NCBI RefSeq assembly: GCF_002878395.1
Contig: NC_061119.1
Location: 41,319,285 to 41,383,284 of the forward strand
Source: Capsicum annuum
Lineage: Eukaryota; Streptophyta; Magnoliopsida; Solanales; Solanaceae
DNA: 64,000 nucleotides
Direction: 5' to 3'
The notes below the pieces were generated by a model that was not told the origin of the DNA, ran no database searches, and saw only the letters and a program-made list of their open reading frames with translations. Position numbers and translations under genes: made by a program. Below, piece after piece: positions 57,791-64,000 of the stretch (positions are counted from its first letter, which is position 1; each line of letters starts with the position of its first letter).

Positions 57791-58590
57791 ATATTCAGCA
57801 TATACTAATCTGAGGATTTGGGTATCTTGAGTTCTTCCTTGTATGAACTAGTCTAGACATTTCGCCAGTTCATATTTAGATAACTGGTTATTTCTATCAA
57901 TTTCTAGAAATAATAAAGCATGCACGGAGTCTTATAAAATTACTAGGCCAATTACAAAAACTAGTTACCCAGATCCTTTTTACTGTCAACTGGTACATCC
58001 AAGCCAAGTTTTAGTCTAACTTTCTAATCACTTAATATTTAGCATTTCATTTGCTTATGTTTAGACCTTAAGGTGTATAGGGTGTTATACCCAGTCTTGT
58101 TGAAGTGTGTAAATAGGGGTGATGAAAGTATATGACTTTTTGTACTATCCTCACCCTGTCAGTAATAGAAGGGTGTTGTTCGATCGTAATAAAAGTATTT
58201 GAACTCTAAGGCGCAACTGCACTATTCGTTGCGACCTTTAAAGGTGTTAAGTAACCTTGAAGTCAAGAAGTTTGTCTGTGGGACTGTTTAGCCAGGTAAG
58301 AAGTTTGTGCAACAAGCTTTGTGGCAATAAACAAGAAGGTGGTCTCTAGATTACCGGCCCTTGTCATAATTTTTGTATTTCTAGAAGAATCTTTCAATCT
58401 CAATCAATTTAAAATCTCTTCTAAATAATTTTAAAATTTAAATATGAGCTCATCTCATCATTTTAAATATTTTGATATATTATTCACTCAAAATGGTTCA
58501 CGTTTACAGCACGTTGAATTTTAAAATTAAGAGCTTTCAACAAGTTTAATTATTGGACATGAAAAAAAAGAATAGTTAAACAACGAAGAA
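57791..58590. other. Unassigned, lower-repeat stretch
   Basis: The base composition is more balanced and there is no obvious repeat, but I see no long open frame or recognised domain. It may be unique intergenic sequence or an old, decayed element. Confidence 0.4.
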
Positions 58591-58610
58591 GGAAGAATGA
58601 ATGATGATGA

Positions 58611-58747
58611 TGAAGAAGAAGAAGAAGAAGAAGAAGAAGAAGAAGAAGAAGAAGAAGAAGAAGAAGAAGAAGAAGAAGAAGAAACAGAAGAAGAAGAAGA
58701 AGAAGAAGAAGAAGGAGGAGGAGGAGGAGGAGGAAGAGGAGGAGGAA
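58611..58747. repeat. GAA then GGA trinucleotide microsatellite
   Basis: A (GAA)n tract with one ACA interruption (58611-58713) passes into a (GGA)n tract. The overlapping glutamate-, lysine- or phenylalanine-rich open frames are artefacts. Confidence 0.9.
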
Positions 58748-58789
58748 AAAAGGGTCAAGCAGAAGGAGAAGTCATTAATGGCAAAAGTG

Positions 58790-59316
58790 GATGAGGAAGA
58801 AGGACCAAATGGCCCAGTTTGGTAAGAACAGTCACCGACTGGTTATATTTTGTAAGAAAAGTGGTTGAAAGGCCAATTTGAGTAATAAAAAGAAAATGGA
58901 TTACTTTTTGTGTAAAAATTTATGGCAAAACTTCAGTTATAGATACCTTAGAATCCTTATAACTAACTTCCTAGTCTAACTTTCAATATTTACATTTTAT
59001 AGACAACAGTTAATAATTATATGTATTTAGGGAAGAATTATACAAAAAAGACTTCCTAACAAAAATATAGATTAAAAAAGAAACAAATTGCAATCAATAC
59101 CCATAATTTCCTCCAACTTTCCCTCATAATTCTCTTCCATAACAGAGCATTAAAGCCCATATATGCAATTATGTATGTGACAAATTAAGAAAAAATACCT
59201 TTCTGAATAATTGAGAAAAGAAGGAGAAAATATTTACCAATAATTAATAACAGGTAAATTCTCTATAATTCAATTCTATTTAAAAAGTGAACTGTTTTCT
59301 CTTGATTCTTTATACA

Positions 59317-59372
<56 letters not shown>

Positions 59373-59606
59373 TGAATTGTTATGAAAGTCGGTTTTCCCG
59401 TATTAATTTGTGTACACTTCTCATATTTTAATATGTGATCTGATTTTCATGAATGAATATGAATATGAATTCGTTTGGATTCATGAAATTTCGTAAGTTT
59501 GTTTACTGTATATACAATAAATTAATTGGTGATTTTTTCCACAAATTGATAAGTGTTTGAATCCTTCTTTATAATAAATTAGTTATGAATATGTATTTGT
59601 TAATTA
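58790..59606. other. AT-rich spacer with an AT microsatellite
   Basis: No gene is seen. A pure (AT)n tract of about 50 bp lies at 59320-59369. Confidence 0.5.
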
Positions 59607-59869
59607 CTCCCTCCATCCCATTTTATGTGTCGCCACTTGACTGGACACAGAGTTTAAAAAATAAGTGATGACTTTGTATAGTTTACGAAACTGCCCCTCT
59701 TAAAGTTATTTTAATATTTACCTTTTTGTTGTCTTTTCTTAATAAGTGGGACCCACTAAGGATAAAATGGAAATAATGCCATTAAATAGTTATCAAATAA
59801 GAAAAGGTGACATTCTTTTTGGGACGGACCAAAAAGAAAATGACGACACATAAAATAGAACAGAGGGAG
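59607..59869. mobile_element. Stowaway MITE (263 bp)
   Basis: The left end CTCCCTCCATCCCATTTTAT and the right end ATAAAATAGAACAGAGGGAG are inverted repeats, and pairing continues inward (GTGTCG / CGACAC). Both sides are flanked by TA. This is a well-preserved Tc1/mariner-type MITE. Confidence 0.9.
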
Positions 59870-60119
59870 TATGTATGATTTGTAATAGATTACAGAGTAT
59901 ATACAAATAACACAATTACATATTATTTTGAAGCATTCAGGTGCATGAAGTGTTGAGAATGAATATGAAGATTACCAGTTGAACTCAATTACGATGGAAG
60001 AAACTAAAAAGTACAATGAATTGCTTCAATTGTTTGTTAACCAATTTTGTATAGATTTGAAGTCCAAAAGGATGAAAATAGAGTATAAAGTTGGCTTTAG
60101 CAGTAAGAAAAAAGGAATA

Positions 60120-60503
60120 CACAATGACGTGGGGTGATGGTCTACGTAGTGGTAAGAAAAGAAGAAAAGGACTATCATTATACGTTGGTGTATTTGATAA
60201 AGCCATTGAAAATGGTATATTAAACTCGAACTTTGAAGATGAGAGTTCTAGGGTCGTACTGAGGTTGAATGGTGATGAAATCGATGTTGATGATATACAT
60301 GTCATAATTGATGCAAATCCTATTGAACCAATTGGGGTTGTGGATATAAATGGACAAGTTTAGACAATTATATCTGACACAAAACATAATAAAGTGTTTG
60401 TTGAACAAGTGTATAAGAACAAAGCTACTTTAAAGTCGGTGATGACGGAGCATGCAATCAGAAATAGGTTTCAGTTCAATACGATAAAGTCAAATGCAAT
60501 CGG
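60120..60503 (+). pseudogene. Mutator-like transposase, N-terminal DNA-binding part
   Basis: One frame reads LYVGVFDKAIENGIL, VVLRLNGDEIDVDDIHVI and, after an in-frame TAG at 60361, KVFVEQVYKNKATLKSVMTE followed by HAIRNRFQFNTIKSN. The last part is the start of the MuDR-type DNA-binding domain found before the catalytic domain in plant MULE transposases. The frame ends near a donor-like GGTGAGT at 60503 and then meets an AT repeat and an assembly gap. No catalytic domain is present right of the gap, so the gene is broken. Confidence 0.7.
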
Positions 60504-60541
60504 GTGAGTAAAATTTTTGTATATACATATAGATAAGTATT

Positions 60542-60545
<4 letters not shown>

Positions 60546-60583
<38 letters not shown>

Positions 60584-60683
60584 NNNNNNNNNNNNNNNNN
60601 NNNNNNNNNNNNNNNNNNNNNNNNNNNNNNNNNNNNNNNNNNNNNNNNNNNNNNNNNNNNNNNNNNNNNNNNNNNNNNNNNNN

Positions 60684-60721
<38 letters not shown>
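60546..60721. repeat. AT microsatellite containing a 100-N assembly gap
   Basis: Pure (TA)n flanks 60584-60683, which is exactly 100 N. That is a placeholder of unknown true length, so distances across it are not reliable. Confidence 0.95.
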
Positions 60722-60726
<5 letters not shown>

Positions 60727-60959
60727 TATGCAGAATAAGGTAATAATAAATGTATGTATACTCGTATATGCTTGTGAAATGAAAAATAATGTACATTTGA
60801 GATATGAAAAATGTGTTTAGTTGTTGACTAGAGTATATGCAATTGTAATTTGGGGGTTTATCCTCACATCAAACATCATAGAGAATAAAAACAGGCATAT
60901 TAAGGAAGCAAGGGATTTGTCAATATATGATTTTTAGAGGAAGTCAGAAAGATGTTTGG

Positions 60960-63900
60960 TGATGTCACCCAAATTATACCTTCCAAGAAGATACAATACG
61001 GTCGTTACCAAATTATAGTAATCCAACAAAGGTTGGGGTCGATCCCATAGGGAATAGGTTGAATATCTCTCCCGAATCTGTTGAAGTAGCCAAAAAGATG
61101 CACAAAAAGTAAATTAAGGGTTTTACTGTGAAAAGAGTAAAGTAACAATAAGTCTTGATTGCTTTAGTTGAAACTAATCTGAGATGAATACTAGGACTAT
61201 GACCCCCCTGACTTCCTAACTTTGTAGACTTATCGTGCTCAGTTTGACTAACTCAATGCAATGCATGCAGAATCTGACAATATAGGTATCACCAACCATC
61301 TTGTGAATGCCTTGGTTAATTTCACTCTTCACCTTGTGAGTCTCAGAGTATTGCCTTAGTAACCCTTGTCTTTGATCCTAGTTCAACTATGTCCTTTTGG
61401 GTGTCAAGTTGATTGGATGAGGGTTGGTAGCCTCGAATTACTGTCATAACCTTTTTTCCCTAATCTTGACCTCTCTTGTGAAGATGATCTCGAATATAGA
61501 CAAGTCCTTAACGTTTTTAGTAGTTAAGAAAGCATACAAACCGAAGAATATCACAATACATGGGCACACATTGATTTAGAAAGACCTCACACTTCTTCTA
61601 CTTTGTTATTCAACCAGGGTTCCAACAACCCTGTTAGGTGGTTTAGCCGCGCATAGTTATAAGAAGATCCATGAAATTCAATAAAGAAAGCGTAAGGTAA
61701 TCTCACAATAATTGAAGAACAAAAACTAAATTCTGAAATTAATACTCAACCAAATAATCAAGAACAAAGAATTCCAAGATCAAAAATCTAATCTTGAAAT
61801 CAGTATATAAATAGGAAAATAAAGTGCGTAACCTATTACAAAAATATCCAATGAGTATTTATATTGTCTCAAAATAACATAGAAAATCTAACCAAAATAA
61901 AATAGAAAAATAAGGTCGGCAGTGCCTACGTCTTAGGCAACGAGTAACCTGGACTAATGATGACTCATTATTAGCGTCCTTTGTCTTTCTTCTATACTTT
62001 GTGATGATGATTTTTCAAGAGAACCTATGAGTCGTTAGCTGGACTGGTTGTCACTCTAGTAGATTTTTACTTTTTAGGACTTTTCTTATTGTTATCGGAA
62101 TGGTTTCTCCCTATAAGTCGTGGTCTGGCCTTACGACTCGTAGTCACCTTCGTTTCCACTGGGGCTCTAACTTGTGTATCTTCAGGACTTTGGCCAACTT
62201 TGCTAAGAATTACTTCAACCTACGACTCGTAGTCACTCCTTATGAGTCGTAGCCAACTTCAAATTCACTCCTCCTCCAAGCAATCACCATTGTTATCATG
62301 ACGGCATGGGCTTCGAGTCGTATAGTCACCCAATGACTCGTAGTCCAGGCACCAACTTTATTTTTAGAGCTTTTTCTTTATTTTGGTCCACGCTCACTTC
62401 CAATCTATTTTTCCTAAAACATACACAAAAACACATATCGTACTAACAAAATGGCCTAAGTATTTGTATATCTTTGCAGTTTTAAGCATCAAGAGTGTCA
62501 TGAAATCATGGCACATCAATACCTTCAACTCAGATCATTTGCATGTCCTTGGGCAACAAAAAATAACAAAAATAACACGACTATGTTTAACCTAGAGAAA
62601 CCTGAGTTACCTACGACAGTCAACTCAATTTCATCTTAAAAACATCACCCCCTCCTATTTTCACTTTTCAAAATCAACTGTGTGAATCTATGCAACCCAA
62701 TAATGCAACACAAAGAAATCGATCTATGGCATTATATTAGCAACAAACAATCAAACATATGTACAAATTACTCTACTCGAACAGATGAGCAACTAGTAAC
62801 ACAACTCATCCTCACAATAGAGAAGTCTCACTCCCACAATATAATTTTGCATGTCAATGCAGGGACGATTGCGAGACACTTGCACTCATAAAAGAAGTTT
62901 CAATCAATGTGCATAGAATACCATAGACTTGACCTTATTTTCTTTACCTTAGTATTTTTCAAACAGTCGGCCTAGGATCACTATAGGACTTTATTCGGCT
63001 TGTAACATAGGCTTGAGGGATGGTATGGTACATTTAGGATTTTCTTAGTGATTAACCCTCCTTGACACTACAGTTACATTTGGGGTCCACTTCTCAACCA
63101 ACTTTTTCTTTATTTCTCCCTTATTCTCCTTTTTCTATTGCTTATTCAAGTTGGGTGTGGTTTCTTTTATTCTTTTTTTTCACTTTTTATTTATTTTTGT
63201 TTTTTCTCTTTTTTTCTTACCACGCCAACCCTACTTTTCTCTTATTCAAACTTTTTTCCATACCTAATTCTAATTACACACCCCTATCATAACCACCCTC
63301 AATTTAAGTGATTTTTCTGAGTTGAGGTGCATAATGTCCAAGGAGGGACTAGAGCCAAAACAGGTTCATTGTAACTAAACTGGGAAGGTGAAAGGTGAAA
63401 ACAATAAAATAGTCTATGTAGGCTCAAAATTGAGATCAAGGCATAATTATTTTCTTGTGGAAGGTCGTTTAGGCTAAGAGAGGACTAAATCGAGAATGAT
63501 CTATGATCCTTTCCTAATCGACTATCCTACAACCTAGGCAAGACTAACTAGACAAGTTCTGGATTAAATGCACAAACGGAACTAGGTAAGCAATCTCCAT
63601 ACACATAGCACAGGGTTATGTTACAAACTACTACCTATCCGGTTCATGCAAATTCTAAGCTATGATGATTATGTCCCTAGTCTTAATGTCATAATAAGAT
63701 TCACAGTGATCACAAAGATAAACACATCACACAGTTAAAAACAAACTTTTTGGAGGGGTATCATTTTTCTTAAATATTTAAGCATAATATCAAAATATAT
63801 CAACTGCCCTTAGGTCACTTATTCTTTTCCTAGTTAAACACAAACAAACATAACACATGTACGATACAAACACAAAATAATCTAAATATACTAGTTCTAC

Positions 63901-64000
63901 GATGATAGGGCAACTGATGGAAAAAGAAACTTGGCAAGAAAAACCCTTAGTTGTGGTATACCCCTACCCCCAACTAAAGTTTATGCATTGTCCTCAGTGC
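60960..64000 (-). mobile_element. Probable Ty3/gypsy (Tat/Athila-type) 3' region and LTR, partial
   Basis: On the minus strand the window end (GCACTGAGGACAATGCATAA, then TTGGGGGTAGGGG at about 63970) looks like the noncoding stretch and purine tract after pol in Tat/Athila-type elements. At the other side, CCTATGGGATCGACCCCAACC and ACGACCGTATTGTATCTTC (about 61060-60990 on the minus strand) resemble an LTR end of such elements. There is no readable pol here. A word based on ACGACTCGTAGTCAC recurs at 62132-62345. Confidence 0.5.
62132..62345. repeat. Recurrent, partly palindromic GACTCGTAGTC word
   Basis: TACGACTCGTAGTCAC occurs at about 62133 and 62222, with variants at about 62243, 62314 and 62332, and looser ones nearer 62030. 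The word is partly self-complementary. It is the equivalent, in this element, of the GC-rich cassettes in the other LTRs. Confidence 0.75.

Noticed and set aside
58576..58825. Poly-glutamate, poly-lysine and poly-phenylalanine open frames
   Set aside because: All three come from one GAA/GGA microsatellite read in different frames.

Overview
The window is plant nuclear DNA from the nightshade family (Solanaceae). The evidence is the repeat content: TS-type and Au-type SINE copies, Stowaway, Harbinger-like and hAT-like MITEs, Helitrons ending in CTAG after a short hairpin, a Retrofit/Ale-type copia element, and chromovirus-type (Tekay/Del-like) Ty3/gypsy elements with LTRs of 2.1 to 2.9 kb. Genus is not resolved; the gypsy load would suit Capsicum or a related genome. 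The only gene that looks intact is a seven-exon mitochondrial carrier gene on the minus strand (47938-52219). It reads through all exon joins to a 347-residue protein.

Layout. 1-790 is AT-rich sequence with a cluster of GC palindromes. 800-13870 is a stack of broken retrotransposons: a gypsy element with a solo LTR nested in its integrase, a minus-strand copia fragment, and a second gypsy element. 13871-17322 holds small elements (a palindrome array, a MITE, a SINE, a Stowaway and a Helitron-like 3' end). 17323-27511 is a gypsy element with both LTRs and a perfect 5-bp target duplication, but its genes carry many stops. 27512-33200 continues the sequence it interrupted and carries minus-strand exon fragments of two unrelated host genes, a nucleobase-ascorbate transporter and NADH-glutamate synthase, with splice sites. 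33440-39290 is MITE, Helitron, LINE and tandem-repeat sequence. 39295-44018 is a minus-strand copia element with both LTRs. 44763-47300 holds a MITE, SINEs and an RTE-type LINE end.

The carrier gene follows. Its first intron is built of repeated cassettes and SINE pieces. Upstream of it lie a minus-strand solo LTR (52822-55726) and a complete non-autonomous Helitron (55814-57144). The right end has AT minisatellites, a GAA tract, a Stowaway, an N-terminal fragment of a Mutator-type transposase cut by an AT repeat with a 100-N gap, and a probable minus-strand Tat/Athila-type gypsy remnant running off the window.

Two points deserve most attention. First, exon-containing fragments of two genes share one block, near a Helitron-like terminus, which suggests a gene-capturing transposon later split by a retrotransposon. 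Second, several distinct LTRs each carry a short GC-rich, self-complementary repeat cassette, with a different repeated word in each LTR. No CRISPR array, rRNA gene or tRNA gene was seen. Boundaries were read by eye, with no alignment or database search.
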